Positions 10,828 to 22,470 of a stretch of DNA of 64,000 nucleotides are shown in pieces; position 1 is the stretch's first letter, and the number at the start of each line of letters is the position of its first letter. The notes beneath the pieces are model-generated. The model was given only the letters and a program-made list of their open reading frames with translations, made no database searches and was not told the DNA's origin. Origin of the DNA: Escallonia rubra (Eukaryota > Streptophyta > Magnoliopsida > Escalloniales > Escalloniaceae); assembly GCA_033065855.1 (NCBI GenBank), contig JAVXUO010000834.1:1-64000 (forward strand). The letters are read 5' to 3'. The position numbers and the translations under genes are program-made.

Positions 10828-13123
10828 GATTGTCTGTATTTTTCGTATTACGTAATGTGTTTACTGCATGTTTGCATGATAGGGCTGAGGGTGACGATGC
10901 CGATGTCCCGTGGTGTTACAGTGTAAGTCCAAATAAAACCCGTATCTAATTTTTACGCTTTAATTATGCATGACCTTTTCATATTTGATGTGCTCACTTG
11001 TCATTTGTGAAGATGACTCTGTCTTGGTATATTGCTATTACCTTGATAAACTTTTAAATATGGGGTCAAGATGACTCCATCTTGGTACGTTGCTGGATAC
11101 CAAATAAATGAGAAGGGATTTGACGTAATTTCAGAATTCATGATTAGAATAACTGAGAATTCATTTGATTAACACAAGTGCAAGTTGTCACGGATTGGAG
11201 AGTCGTGCGCCCGAAACTCGTGCACAATCCGTGCAGCACTTAGGCATGCCAACCCGATGGTTACCTAAGTCAGCCTTTTACCCCCAAAACTTGCCTGTTC
11301 CGTCGGCAAGCACCTCACCCACACTCGTTGCCTCCCTCTTTGGTGTGTAGCTCACTAGTCTCACTAACTCACACTCACACACAAAATAGGCTAAGTTGGC
11401 TTAAGAGGATTTTATTACAAGAAGGAAGGTTTTATAAGAGGATCGCTCGCTCGCTTTTGGATCACTAGGTTCTCCACCACTTCTAGGATGAACTCTTGGA
11501 TGATATGTACAAATGGCACTCTACCTATTTATACTAGTCCACCTCCACAGTGGACGGCCCAGTTCGACTTGATGCTACGGCTACAAACAATCTTTCAGAG
11601 TGTTCTCTAATCTTCCCTAACTTTCTGTACAAGACCACCTATTTCTAGAACACTCTGCATCACTCTATACAGTTCTACACAATTCTGGACACATTTTGAC
11701 ACACAAGAACTCCATACAGCTAAGAATCTGTCCAATCATCGCCTGCATTGTAAAATTGGCTATCACGATCTTATTTGAATGTGCGCCTCCGCAAATTAAA
11801 CCGAGACTGGTAAGCAAGCAAAATTACAAATACGCCCCAAAATCACCCGACTTTTTGTTACGGTGGCTGGCTGAAGGTTTTTCCGCTCGGAGATCACCGG
11901 GGACCACACTTGTATAAACTCTGCCACCTTTTACTTATCACAGGCGTATCAGCCTAGGTCTGCAAGAAATGTGCTTTGTGCTGCAAGATGCTCAACATTC
12001 CATGTCTTAAGTAGCACATTACCACTACATTCATTCGTTAATCAGTTCATAACCTTGGCATTTGGATCAATGTGTAAACGATAATGATGGCAGTTCAGTA
12101 GTTTGTATATATATGTACTACAGATTCCATTAGTCATTAACCTTGCCTCCCCATTTGGTCATCACCACACCCAATTCTTTACTTCAAACAAACGAAAAAT
12201 GGCGCTTCTCTTCCGTCTTGCTCGATAAAGCAAAGCAACTCAGGTAATGGTGTAGGAGCTAAAAGACACGCACACACACACACACAGACACCCACCCTTT
12301 TGTTTCCTCTTTTTTTAAATTAACAGCAATATCTTGCCCACATGGGTTTTCAGTCATGTGTCTTGCCCATAACATGAAAATAAGGTAATGTTAGGAAGAA
12401 GGTAAAACACATGCGCACGCACAGACTCCCACCCCTTTGCTTCCTCTTGCTTTAAATTAACAGCAATGTCTTGCCCACAAATGGGTTTTCTGTCATGTGT
12501 CTTGCACAGAACATGACAAGAAGGTGAAGTTAGACTTCGACCTAATTCTCGTCGTCACTGGCCTACCAGAATCCGTCATCGCCGTGTTTTCCTCCATTGT
12601 CGGGAAAGCCATCCTCTACCTCGGCTTGAGCGGCTGCCATAGTTCTCCTCCTCCCCTCAACGACCTCACTTTTCCCTTTTAAAGTTGTCCTCCACTACTA
12701 TTTTGGGTTTTGATGACCGCGAAGGGAACCGACATGCATTATGGCAAATGAAAAATTGACCTCGTGACATGAGACGAGGAAGAAACTGCTCGATTACCAT
12801 GGCTTCCCATGGATTGCAGCAGTTTGACAACGGAACTATATTTTAATTTACTTCTCTTTTGCAGGCCCAACAGTTGTCTTTTGCCCATATACACTCCATT
12901 GCTACGTCAATTGGGCTTTTATTGAAAGAAGACCCTTTGTTCATGCATCCATAACTGGTCCATTGTAATGCATTAAAAAATTTAAGTTTATCTCCTCATG
13001 ATCTCTAATCTTAAAACGGGCCATTATGTGGGGGTTGCTTCTTAGTTTAATTAGAAAGTGATTTTGGTCAAACAAACTGGAAATTCAACTGGGTGGGAGC
13101 ATAATTGCATCACCAGAATTGGA
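10828..13123 (+). repeat. Array unit 4
   Basis: 2296 bp. The first-exon counterpart has an in-frame stop (CGATAA in place of CGACAG, about 12225). The second-exon AG acceptor is present. A third-frame extension of the second exon runs to 12682. Confidence 0.75.
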
Positions 13124-13262
13124 GATTGTTTGTATTTCTCGTATTACGTACTGTAATTACTGCAGGTTTGCACGACAGGGGTGAGGGTGACTACATCGAT
13201 GTCCGGTGGTGTTACGGTGACGACACTGATGCCCCGTGGTGTTGCAGTGTAACTCCAAATTA
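13124..13262 (+). repeat. Truncated fifth array unit
   Basis: The array restarts with the usual landmark and breaks off after the block gttgcagtgtaactccaaat. The block gtgacgac-gatg-ccc-gtggtgtt is present twice in a row here. CACTA-type sequence begins about 20 bp later. Confidence 0.7.
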
Positions 13263-13282
13263 AACCCCTTCTTGCTTTTAAG

Positions 13283-13582
13283 AACTACAAAAAAATGGCC
13301 TCTGCCAATGGCCAAAAACCGCTGCAATAGCCCAATTGACCGCTGCGATAGGCTATGGCAGCGGTTAAAAAACGCGTCTGTAGGTCTCGCTGTAATAGAC
13401 ATAGGGCAGTGGTTAATGGGGTTTATAGCAGCGGTACTCCCGCTTTTGTATCTGTTCTTTTACTGGTTATTAATGTCCTATATCGTAGTGGTCATAGCTT
13501 ACTGCACCGGCTAATGACCGCCTTCGTAGGACTATGGCAGCGGTCTAGGCAGACCGCTACCGCAGCTCTTATTTTTTAGAAG
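13283..13582. mobile_element. CACTA-like subterminal repeat region
   Basis: This stretch starts ctacaaaaaaatggcc, close to a CACTA terminus lacking its first bases, and is packed with both orientations of short motifs such as gcagcggt, accgctg and ctatggcagcgg. Such clusters are typical of subterminal transposase-binding regions in CACTA elements. It may be the left end of an element whose right end is at 15821, or a separate fragment. Confidence 0.5.
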
Positions 13583-15427
13583 AAAAATAGTATTAATCCC
13601 TGAATAGGCTTCTTATCAAATGTCAAAGAGATAAATGCAAACTAATATAAACAAGATCTAAATCATATACAACACCAATTGATACATGATATTCTGAACA
13701 TCAAAACAATTACATTCACTAAATTAGTACTTTACATCATACAAATCCCTAAGCTAAAGTACAAGTTTCTCCCACAAAACCAAATCCATGAACCTTGCCC
13801 CAGAGACTGTACGAGATCCCTTGCAGATTATATCTTGCAAGATAGGGCCTCCAAATCCAATTGCTTACTAACCAACCTAAGCTTAAAATGCCAAAAGAAC
13901 ATGTACATAAAGAATACATGACCTTTAAGAACGTAAAAAGAAAATGTAAGTAGAAAAGTACATAAATGACGAACATACCTTGAAGCATCATGTGCAACTT
14001 CCATTCGGAAACCCAAAGTTATAACTATAACGTCTTAAGAATAGATAAAGAGTCAGAAATTTTGAGATACGAGAAGAAAACAAGTGAGATCAAGGATTTT
14101 TTTTTAAAAAATTCTTGACTAAAATTTTCTTGTTCTTTATACCAAAACAAGGGATTGTGGATAGTCAAAGTATCATGTTTGGTGTTTCAGCGTGAGTACT
14201 AGAACATGGTTTAAATATCATGGGTGTTATCCTTCCAATTCAAACACTTGCAAGCACCTCATCCAGAATCTGGATTATTTGTACACATTTTTGAAGCTGC
14301 CGACCTCGGATTATCCATTCTTGATCATACACCTTAAGAGATATTCTATCTTTCAGTTCATAATCTTTTCCTATCGTATTCAACTGGCTTGTGCTCTGAC
14401 ACGTGTTTGAGTTGAACTTAAAATGACGCTAGCCATCACACAGATCCATATACCAAACATGGTTAGGTTTGTTACAAGAACACTCTGGAAAACACTCAGA
14501 AAGTTGTAATTAACAGGAGATCTTTTGATATGCATATAGTTTCAGGAGGGAATGAGAAGCACATAAGCAATTTTTCCGCTGAATCAATAGGGCAACTATG
14601 AACCCCAGGTACTAAAGAAAGAAATAAGGAAACTATCCCAATGCTTACGCTCTGCCGCAATTTGTCTGGGCATGGTAGCAATATTCCAAGACTACGGAAA
14701 TTCACTTAAAGGTGGAAACATAATCCCTAACACCAGTGTAATTCATTGGAAAAGTGCACGGTATGATACTACCACTAGAAGCGTAGAAAGACAACTGCAT
14801 TAAGTCCACAGTATAAGCAGAAGCATATGGTGCAGTTACCTCAACTGCAATATCTTGCTGGAAATGAGCTTTCTTGATTATAGAGGTTAAACCAGGGAGG
14901 GCCGCCTAACTATCTAATTCCATAAATCCACGTAAGATGTTTAAGTTTCACTAGATTTGGAAATCAAGGGGAGCCCAGCTACAACAAGAAAAATGATTAA
15001 GAGAATGAAGCTAGAGAGCTATATCTTCACAGATGAAAAAATGTGTTGAAGTGACCAAAGTTTCACATACTAACCCATTATGCATAATAATCAGAAAAGT
15101 TTCATGGCTTTCACTTTTCTTATTAAATTGCAAATTGGTTTAATTACATCACGAGATACTCAGAATTTTCAGTATCACTGCATAAACCATCAAAAACCTA
15201 ATTACTTGTAGAATAAATTTCAAAAAGCACCTCGATCTATAAAGACTTGAAATGGTAGCCTCTTGGTTCTCTCGAAAACCATAAGAACATTTCATTCTGC
15301 GAAAAATAACCAAGTACCAACAATCACCCATAACAAGCAATTAGCCATAATCCCCCGGTCAAATGTTCGTGCGTGGAAATTAACATATGATTTTTGGGAA
15401 TCCTATTCTATTAATTGCAAACAATAA
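13583..15427. other. Interior of CACTA-type DNA, no gene recognised
   Basis: AT-rich sequence between the subterminal repeats and the terminal arm at 15428-15821. Only short open frames occur, and none resembles a CACTA transposase. It could be captured or filler sequence in a non-autonomous element. Confidence 0.4.
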
Positions 15428-15821
15428 TTGACTAATGAATTACTAAGCACACATACATAATCTTCAAATTGAGATGGAGAACCAAACGTGTTGAAAATCA
15501 AAGATGAAGGACTGTAGTCAGGGTTCAATCAAGTTGATAATGGTTTCAGTTGAATGAAATGTGAAAATATGAGTCAGGTCGAGTTGTCGTGAGCGGGATG
15601 TGGCAGATCCAGTGCTGGGAGGGATGGTGACGATGGGACTTACCTGAAGAACATGAAGCTATTGGCTAGGTTTGTGGCAAGATAGTGAGACGTGTGTGTG
15701 TGTGTGGGGGGGGGGGGGGGAGAAGTCCAACTATACAACACAGAATTTTGGGCGATGCTATCGGCTAGGTTTTAGGCTGCTGGCATTAGGCGCGCTGCTA
15801 CATGCCTATTTTCTTGTAGTG
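15428..15821. mobile_element. CACTA element, terminal arm (right end)
   Basis: This arm ends ttttcttgtagtg at 15821, the reverse complement of the classic CACTACAAGAAAA terminus. The whole 394-bp arm is the reverse complement of 41787-42178. It is followed by CAT (15822-15824), the 3-bp target duplication expected for CACTA elements; the same CAT precedes the other arm at 41784-41786. The arm contains a GT run followed by 15 G (about 15691-15720). Outside it lies interrupted copia gag. Confidence 0.85.
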
Positions 15822-16024
15822 CATAGAGCGTATTCTATTGGCTGATCTTTTTCTGAAGGTTGCTCAATGGATCCGTTGATGAAGCCAATTTTGTTCGTGG
15901 CTATGAGGGCATGAATCATGAACTTATTCCATGATGGATAATTGGCTCTGTTTAATTTGATGGGTACGAGCAAGTGACCAGGATGATCTGAATGATGAAT
16001 AAAATATGGTTTTGATGGATCCAT
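15822..16024 (-). pseudogene. Copia gag, N-terminal part (cut by CACTA insertion)
   Basis: The minus-strand frame starts at ATG 16024 with MDPSKPYF and contains RANYPSWNKFMIHALIATNK and GFINGSIEQPSE, the conserved start of plant Ty1/copia gag. The frame stops making sense at 15825, where the CACTA terminus begins. The remainder of gag is at 40848-41783, in register with this fragment if the CACTA DNA and one CAT are ignored. The element is dead at this site. Confidence 0.9.
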
Positions 16025-16080
16025 GTCGAAATTGATGTTGCTTGAAGGTTTGGAATGAAGAAAACAAATACTAGAAGGAT

Positions 16081-16093
16081 GGCTCTGATACCA
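16081..16093 (-). promoter_or_regulatory. Copia primer-binding site
   Basis: On the minus strand TGGTATCAGAGCC is complementary to the 3' end of initiator methionine tRNA, the standard primer site of copia elements. It directly follows the 5' LTR and lies about 57 bp before the gag ATG. Confidence 0.9.
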
Positions 16094-16394
16094 TCTTATG
16101 AAAATAAAGAGAAGAGATTAATGAATCTTAATAAAATAAAGAGAAGATATAAAGGAAGATATAAAGAGAATTGACTAAATGTTTTTTATGTGGTTTTTTA
16201 CATTGAGAAGAACATGTATTTATATACACAAAAAGAAACAATTAATCCCTAATTCTAGGCCATAAAACCCGTGATCCACTATCAGTGAGATATGATAAGT
16301 ATAATTCATGTGATCCACTAAGAGCGGGATATGATAAGCATAATTCATATGATGTAACTTTGTCACATACCAACAACGAAGATGTTCCTTAACA
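16094..16394 (-). mobile_element. Copia 5' LTR
   Basis: 301 bp, minus-oriented, starting TGTTAAGGAACATC at 16394 and ending at the primer-binding site. It matches the 3' LTR at 34760-36352. It is bounded outside by AAAAC (16395-16399), the same five bases that precede the 3' LTR (34755-34759), so these are the two edges of one insertion into a PPR gene although they lie 18 kb apart and in swapped order. Confidence 0.88.
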
Positions 16395-17769
16395 AAAACA
16401 ATCCAACCGAGTTTAGCAAATCCACTCCATCCTAATCACCAACAATTACCTGCCCTTCAATCCAAGCACCTCATCAAAACGGATGAATACTCTTCTTTAC
16501 GATGCCCTGATCAGAGCCTACCTCAGCCTTGGCCAACCCCACACGACCCTCCTCCTCTTCATGCACATGCTTGCCCATCAAGCCCTACTCAACAACCTCA
16601 CCTTCCATCCTTTCGTCAAAGCCGCATGTTCCTTGCCATTTTTAGCGAAACCCCTTCATGCCGACTTCATTAAGCTCGGCGTTTATGATGACCCGTATAT
16701 ACTGACGTCCTTTCTTTCCACGTACTCGCGGCTTGGTGATCTTTATATGCACGTGAGGTGTTTGATGAAATTTTTGAACGTGTGTTTTTTCATATAATGC
16801 GATGTTTGATGCTTATGGCAAGATCTGGGACATGGGTTCTGCTATTTTGCTTTTTAGCAGGATGCTTGAGAGAGATATTTAGTCGTGGACGAGTATAATT
16901 AGTGGGTATGGAAGAAACGGATTCTTCAGAGAGGCCATACAGTTCTTTAGGATGATGATTGTGCATTAAGACGTAATGCAGGGTCGTGTGAGACCCAATG
17001 AAACTATATTTGTTAGTGTGCTTACTTCTTGTGCCAATTTGCATGGCAGAGGTGGTTATGTCAAGGAAAGCAAATACATGCGCATATAATTAAGAATGAG
17101 AATGAGTTAAGTGTTTTTATGGGAACATCATTAACAGCTCTTTACAGGAAGCTGGGTTGTTTGGGATATGCTATGGAAGTGTTTAACTAGATGGTGGTTA
17201 AAGAGGTGTGTGTTTGGAATGCATTGATTTCTGCCCTTGCTTTAAATTGTAAGGAGAAAGACCCATCGGACATGTTTGAGAAAATGAAGGTGGCAGGGTT
17301 GCGTCCAAATGGGGCTTCTTTTGTTGCTGTTCTGGCTTCTTGTGCTCGTTTCAAACTCAAGGAGTTGGGATTGGAATTGTTGCAATCCATGTCACATGTC
17401 TTTGGGGTTGTTCCGAGGATGGAACATTATGGATGTGTGGTTGATTTATTGGGCAGAGCTGGGCTTTTGGCGGAAGCAAATGAGTTTATTAAGAAAATGC
17501 CTTTTGAACCTGATGGCTCTGTTTTGAGGGCACTTCTGGGTGCTTGTAAGGTTCACGGAGCCATAGAGCTGGGAAATAAAGTGGCAAGAAGGCTGCTTCA
17601 CTTGCAACCACGGCATTGTGGGCAGTATGTACTACTATGGGGCATATACGCTGGAGCGGAGAGATGGAACCATGCCACCGCCTTGAGGAAAACCATGATT
17701 GATGCCGGCATGAAGAAAATTCCAACGACTCAATGTGAAGCTTTACTGGCATTTTCCACCTTGCTTTGA
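16395..17769 (+). pseudogene. PPR pseudogene, main (3') part
   Basis: This copy is highly similar to the intact PPR gene at 26796-28220 from its residue 22 onwards. It keeps NALIRAYLSLGQPHTT-type, GYGRNG, VPRMEHYGCVVDLLGRAGLL and GALLGACKVHGAIE-like motifs. Damage seen: a one-base deletion near 16741 (gatctttatat for gatcttttatat), an in-frame TAG near 16881, another near 17190, and a short deletion near the 3' end that changes the last residues. The first codons are missing because a copia element sits here; they are found at 34702-34759. It cannot make a full PPR protein, though fragments such as 17191-17769 stay open. Confidence 0.88.
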
Positions 17770-18563
17770 GTATCCACAAAGCTAAATTGATTGGGCATTT
17801 AGTAAAAGTTTAGTATCAGCTTAACCCACATAATTTATATGCCCTGCTAGGCTGCTAAGCAGTGCTAGTTCTTATCCTGCGTAATTTTCAGTCGCTGCGA
17901 AACATAGAATGAATTAGCCATGAGAAAGCTGAAGAGATTGTCGATTGAAGTGCCTTTCAAGGACTCTGTTTTCAACTCTTAGTTTTTCGCACAGATAATT
18001 TCTTCTATCAAATCCATGATTGCATAAAGTAACAATCTTGGAGATACCGTTTGAGGTATTCAATTTTCCATCTTTGTTAATCTTCTCGGTCTTTGTAAAT
18101 ATGAGTGTGTTCTAGGTTCATGCAAGGCCTTTGGGAATCAAAGGGAAAAATGAAGAGCATTACGGAGATGCAAGTTCTAAAGAGTAGACCTTGCATATAT
18201 CGTGTTACTAAGATGCATAAGTAGGGCATGGATTTTCTCTCGAGTTTGATAAAAAAATTGTTCTTCCTTTGTTTCATTCAATTACAAAATTTTATTCTTT
18301 TAGTGCTACTATTTAGCATTATGTCTTAGGTAACTTAATGTTACCATGGTTCAAACCCTATCAATTTCTGAAGATCATTGAAGCCATATTTGCTTGTGGC
18401 CAAATTCTTCTGAAGTGTTGAACACTTTCTTAACATCAATTTTCATCCTTTATGTAAAACATAAAAGATAATGAACCTAAGACATCAGCTTTTATACCTT
18501 AATATTGAACAAAATGACAAGGAGTTGAACCTTATATGTGAAAATCTTCTTATTGATTTTCAC
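16395..18563 (+). repeat. Inverted duplication, arm A (partner 25960-28160)
   Basis: The PPR pseudogene and about 790 bp downstream are the reverse complement of the intact PPR locus and its downstream flank. Homology stops near 18563 (gattttcac) where a copia fragment begins; the matching edge on the other arm is near 25960. The missing upstream part of this arm is at 34575-34759. Confidence 0.85.
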
Positions 18564-19395
18564 GTGCCCTGTTGCTCGATTTGAATCTGTGAGAGTTATC
18601 TCAGCCCTTGCTGCTCACGTTAAATTGCCTAATTATCAGTTTGATGTTAAGTCGGCCTTTTTGAATGGCAAATTGAAAGAAAAAGTTTATGTGTCTCAAC
18701 ATGAAGGCTTTATAGTTAAAGGCAAAGAAGAGAATGTCTATAGGTTAAAGAAGGCTTTGTACAGGTTCAAACAGGCTCCACGAGCATGGTACAACAAGAT
18801 TGATTCATTTTTCTTGAAAAATGATTTGCAAGAAGTGAAAATAAGCCTTATTTGAAAAAGCAAGGTACATATGGCTTTCTTATAGTATGCCTTTATGTTG
18901 ATGACATAATATATATGGGGCTTCTCATTGTTTGATAGCGGAATTCACAGATAGTATATGATGAGAAAGTTTGAAATGCCGGACTTGGTTCTGTTGCATT
19001 ATTTTCTTGCCTTGGAAATTTAGCAACTTGAAGACGAAATTTTTGTTTCACAACGGATATATGCTATGTTGAAGAGGTTTAATACATTGAATTGCAAGGT
19101 AGCTGCTACTCCTATGAATTTGAATGAAAAGCTTCGGTCACAAGATGGTACTAACACAGCTAATGGGAAAGTTTTTGGAAGTATAGTTGGTGGTTTGATT
19201 TATATGACTCACACTAGGCCCGGTATATCTTTTTCTGTGAGTGCTGTTTTAAGGTTTATGCACTCTCCCACGAAGCACCATCTTGGAGCAACTAAGAGGA
19301 TCATGGGATATGTTGGTGGAACTATGGATTTTGGCATATGGTGTTCTCATATATCTCAATTTAAATTATGTGGATTCACTGAACGTGATTGGCAG
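18563..19395 (+). pseudogene. Copia reverse transcriptase/RNase H fragment
   Basis: Translated frames contain ARFESVRVISALAAHVKLPN, QFDVKSAFLNGKLKEKVYV, YRLKKALYRFKQAPRAWYNK, a VDD-type stretch near 18900 (cctttatgttgatgacat) and TRPGISFSVSAVLRFMHSPT, in the order of a copia RT and the start of RNase H. Several frameshifts and stops interrupt it, and both ends are abrupt. The wording differs from the copia element at 36353-41783, so it is a different family rather than that element's missing RT. Confidence 0.88.
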
Positions 19396-21320
19396 GGTCT
19401 ATCATCTTCAGGATCTGAGTGACAATAGCAGAAAGGAAGATATTAAGAAGAAGGCTTAAATTCCAAATACGTGAATGGGGAAGAAACAAGTGATTAACCA
19501 TCAAATGAAACTGATAAGGGAGACAGAAGATTTGTAACAGAACCGGAGCTATGTTTGGCAACCACCAATCCATCCATACTGAAATGGATCTCCCATCTCC
19601 AATATGCCATTGGAGACCTGTTTTAACGCTCTTTGTCCTACTAAAAGACTATGCCAAATCCAAGATCCTACCCATGTATGCCGAATATCAAGGAATTCTT
19701 TTGAAAGGAAGTATCTACCTTTTTAAGACTCTATTTAATAAAGAACTTGATTGAGTCTAAAGTTTCCAAGCTTGTTTAAGTTAACAGAGCTTTGATTAAA
19801 TAATCGAAAGTTTCTAAATCCAAGTCCACCAATACCTTTTGATAAACAAAGAGTAGGCCAGCAATCCAATGAATTGATTTTCTGTTTGCCTCACCAGACC
19901 ACCAAAACCGTGCAAGAATTTCATGCACTGCGAGCAAATATGAATAGGAAATCTATAGGCATACATGTAATGAACTAGGAAAGAGTAAAGAACAGATTGA
20001 ATTAAAGTGGCACGACCAGCCTTGTTAAGAAGTAATAAGTCCAACCAATGAGCGCAACGCTCTTGAACCCGAACCATGAGACTATGGAAATGTTCCTTTT
20101 TCAGAGTCAATACATCCAAATTAACTCTCAAATATCTACCAAAGGTCGGAGAGGCATTGAATTCAAAACCCATTCAAATTATCCGAACTAGAAGCATTAG
20201 GGCTAATCGTAAGAGCATATTCCAACTAATTGCTTGCGCCGACCATCTACAGTATAAAGTGAGAATGTTCTTAACCTCTGAAATACTACGACTAATATCT
20301 TTTTAAAGTCTCAAAGAAAGATAGAGATCATCAGCATACATTGGGTGAGAAACTGAGGGAGAAGTTTTCCCCGCTTCTATACCTTCAATTTTCCCCTCAC
20401 GCTCCACAGCAATAAGCGCAGCAAATAAAAGCTCACAACAGAGGATGAAAAGATAAGGTGATAAATGATCACCTTGTTTAATACCGCAAGACGGAGAAAA
20501 TCTGGATGTAGGGGCCTCATTGACAAGAATCGAATAGGTAATAGTGGAGACACGTTGAAGTATCAGATGAGACCAATGTTAAAGAAACCCCATACTAGAA
20601 GGAACTGCCCGGATAAAGTCCCAATTTAAAAGATCAAACGCTTTGCTCATATCAAGTTTTAGAGCAACCAAAATAATGCCTCCTTTTTTCCTTCGACGGA
20701 CACAGTCAGTTAAATCCTAAGCTAACAGGATATTATCCGAAATACTTCACCTTGACACAAAAGCGTTCTGAAATGGTGAAACAAGATATGTCACGACCGG
20801 ACTCATCCGGTTAACCAGAACTTTAAAGATGATTTTGTAGATCACATTACACAAACTGATCGGACAAAAATCTAAAGCAGCTGTCAGAGTAAGAATTTTC
20901 GAAACTAGGGATGTGAAGGAGCAATTAGTCTCTAGCTCTCAGCATACGACCCTAGTTAAGGAAAGAAATTAAAGAACTTCTATAATCACCAAAGGACCTA
21001 GCACATCCCAACATCTTTGAAACAAAAGTGTTGGAATACCACGAGGTCCAGGGGCTCTTATATCGTCCCAGCTCTGAAACGACTCTCTTGATCTCATCCG
21101 ATGTGAAAGGTTGGCGTAAATGAGTAACCAAAGATAATTCGCATAAATAAGTGGACAGAGTAATTATACTTGAACGCCCTGCTATTTTGGGTGTTTCGCG
21201 TTTAGGATGTAAGCTATAATCTAATTTTGAACCCATCTCGTTATCTTCCTTCGGTTCACCCTTGTTTTGATCATTTTGGATCCTTTCATTTCGTCTTCTT
21301 CCTCGTGTACACAAGATGCC
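19396..21320 (-). pseudogene. LINE reverse transcriptase, degenerate
   Basis: On the minus strand, from the N-terminal side (high coordinates): HLRQPFTSDEIKRVVSELG and YKSP-P-G near 21030-21120; GIKQGDHLSPYLFILCCELL near 20430-20490; the catalytic YADD (MYADDLYLS) near 20320-20345; then YLRVNLDVLTLKKEHF and NKAGRATLIQSVLYSF near 19990-20160. This is the order of a plant L1-type RT. Frameshifts and stops break it. The plus-strand copia fragment is joined at about 19395, where one of the two was cut. Confidence 0.88.
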
Positions 21321-21549
21321 TTCTCCACATTGTACTAGAAGATTATCATAATCTATTCAGTACTACGATGTAATAATATAGTAATTTAGAAAGGTTTGGA
21401 ATAATTGTTCATTCTCTGGGAGCCAAATAACTAACCGCTGAATTGGTTGGCTCGAGCATAGCGACTACTTCTTCTAATAGATAGAGGCCTACGGGTTTAC
21501 TATGATGCCAAATCCTTTTTCTTAATTGAGGTTTCTGTGTGTAAACCTT

Positions 21550-21572
21550 TTGTGTGTGTGTGTGTGTGTGTG
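21550..21572. repeat. TG microsatellite
   Basis: A run of about eleven TG dinucleotides. Confidence 0.8.
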
Positions 21573-21840
21573 GGTATTTTATGATATATATCAACGAAGT
21601 GGAAGGGTCATTTCCCTAACTGATGTCCTTATATTTTTCAAGTCCGGATCATATTGGTGGGAATGAGGGCGATTTTGCTATCAAATTGTGGGAGGCCAGT
21701 ACTTATTCTGGGAGTCGACTGTTGGAAGCTCTCAACTCTTAGACCAACTTACCTCCACAGGTAGGAAAGACCACAACAACCTGATTAGCACTTTATTTTT
21801 TAATATTGCAGTCATCCAAACCTGAACGGGGTTTATTTAT

Positions 21841-22470
21841 AGGAAAATTAGAAAAAAGGTGGGTTTTTGGATAAAACTTTTGGGGATGGTGGGTTTTTTT
21901 TTTAAACTTGTGAAAAAGTAGGACAACTTTTAAAAATTTCTGAAAAAGGGAATGACTTGTGAAAAAGTGGTTTTTTTTTTCCAATGATGACTTTCCATTT
22001 CCCAAATTACCCCTTCCCTGTTTGTCACATACAACAATTTTGAAAATCGCGGTTTGAAACCGCGACTTTAAAGTGAAAATCGCGATTTAGTAGAAAACGT
22101 GGTTTAGAACCACGACTTTAAATAGAAAACGTGGTTCAGAACCACGTTTTCATTTTTTTTTCATTTTCTGCGTAATTTAAAAGGAAAAACATATATATAT
22201 ATACACTAAAAACGTTGTTTAAAACCGCGATTTCTACTTTGAAGTCGCGGTTTCAAACCACGATTTCTAAAAGTGTTGTATGCGGAAACAAACAAAGGGA
22301 GGGGTAATTTGGGAAATGAAAAAGTCAACTTTTAAAAAAAATCATTTTTTCCCAACTAATCCCCTTTTTCAGAGATTTGCAAAAGTGGCCCCCCTTTTTC
22401 ATAATTTTCAAAAAAAAAACCCCTCATCTACTAGTATTTAACCCCAAAACCCATTTTTTGGTAATTTTCC
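21841..22470. mobile_element. Foldback/MITE-like element with 290-bp arms
   Basis: The left arm starting ggaaaattagaaaaaaggtg is the inverted counterpart of the right arm ending ggtaattttcc at 22470. Similarity persists inward through catttcccaaattacccct and catacaacaattt to a core of nested palindromes (cgcggtttgaaaccgcg, aaaacgtggtt-aaccacgtttt). No coding sequence. A transcript would fold into one long hairpin. The family was not identified. Confidence 0.75.

Larger units (their letters stand above)
3852..13262. repeat. Tandem array of four 2.3-kb units plus a partial fifth
   Basis: The landmark gattgtctgtatttctc recurs at about 3852, 6189, 8522, 10828 and 13124, giving periods of 2337, 2333, 2306 and 2296 bp. 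Units are collinear head-to-tail and look about 90-95% alike by eye. Each carries the same modules in order: a conserved tgagggtgacgac block; an LTR-like or promoter-like segment (about 590 bp) best read on the minus strand; a plus-strand TATA-like stretch and a 15-codon ATG exon with a splice donor; a CA/CG microsatellite; a duplicated MSCPQMGF-type segment; and a downstream block with MASHGLQQFDNETIF. The array abuts CACTA-type DNA on its right. Unit differences are mostly point changes and microsatellite length. Confidence 0.9.

Noticed and set aside
3852..13262. CRISPR array
   Set aside because: Repeats are 2.3 kb long without short repeat-spacer structure, and the DNA is eukaryotic.
18563..19395. 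This RT fragment as the piece deleted from the copia element at 36353-41783
   Set aside because: Opposite orientation, and the RNase H wording differs (GIWCSHISQFKLCGF versus SFCDSDWGGCRIIRR), so it belongs to another family.
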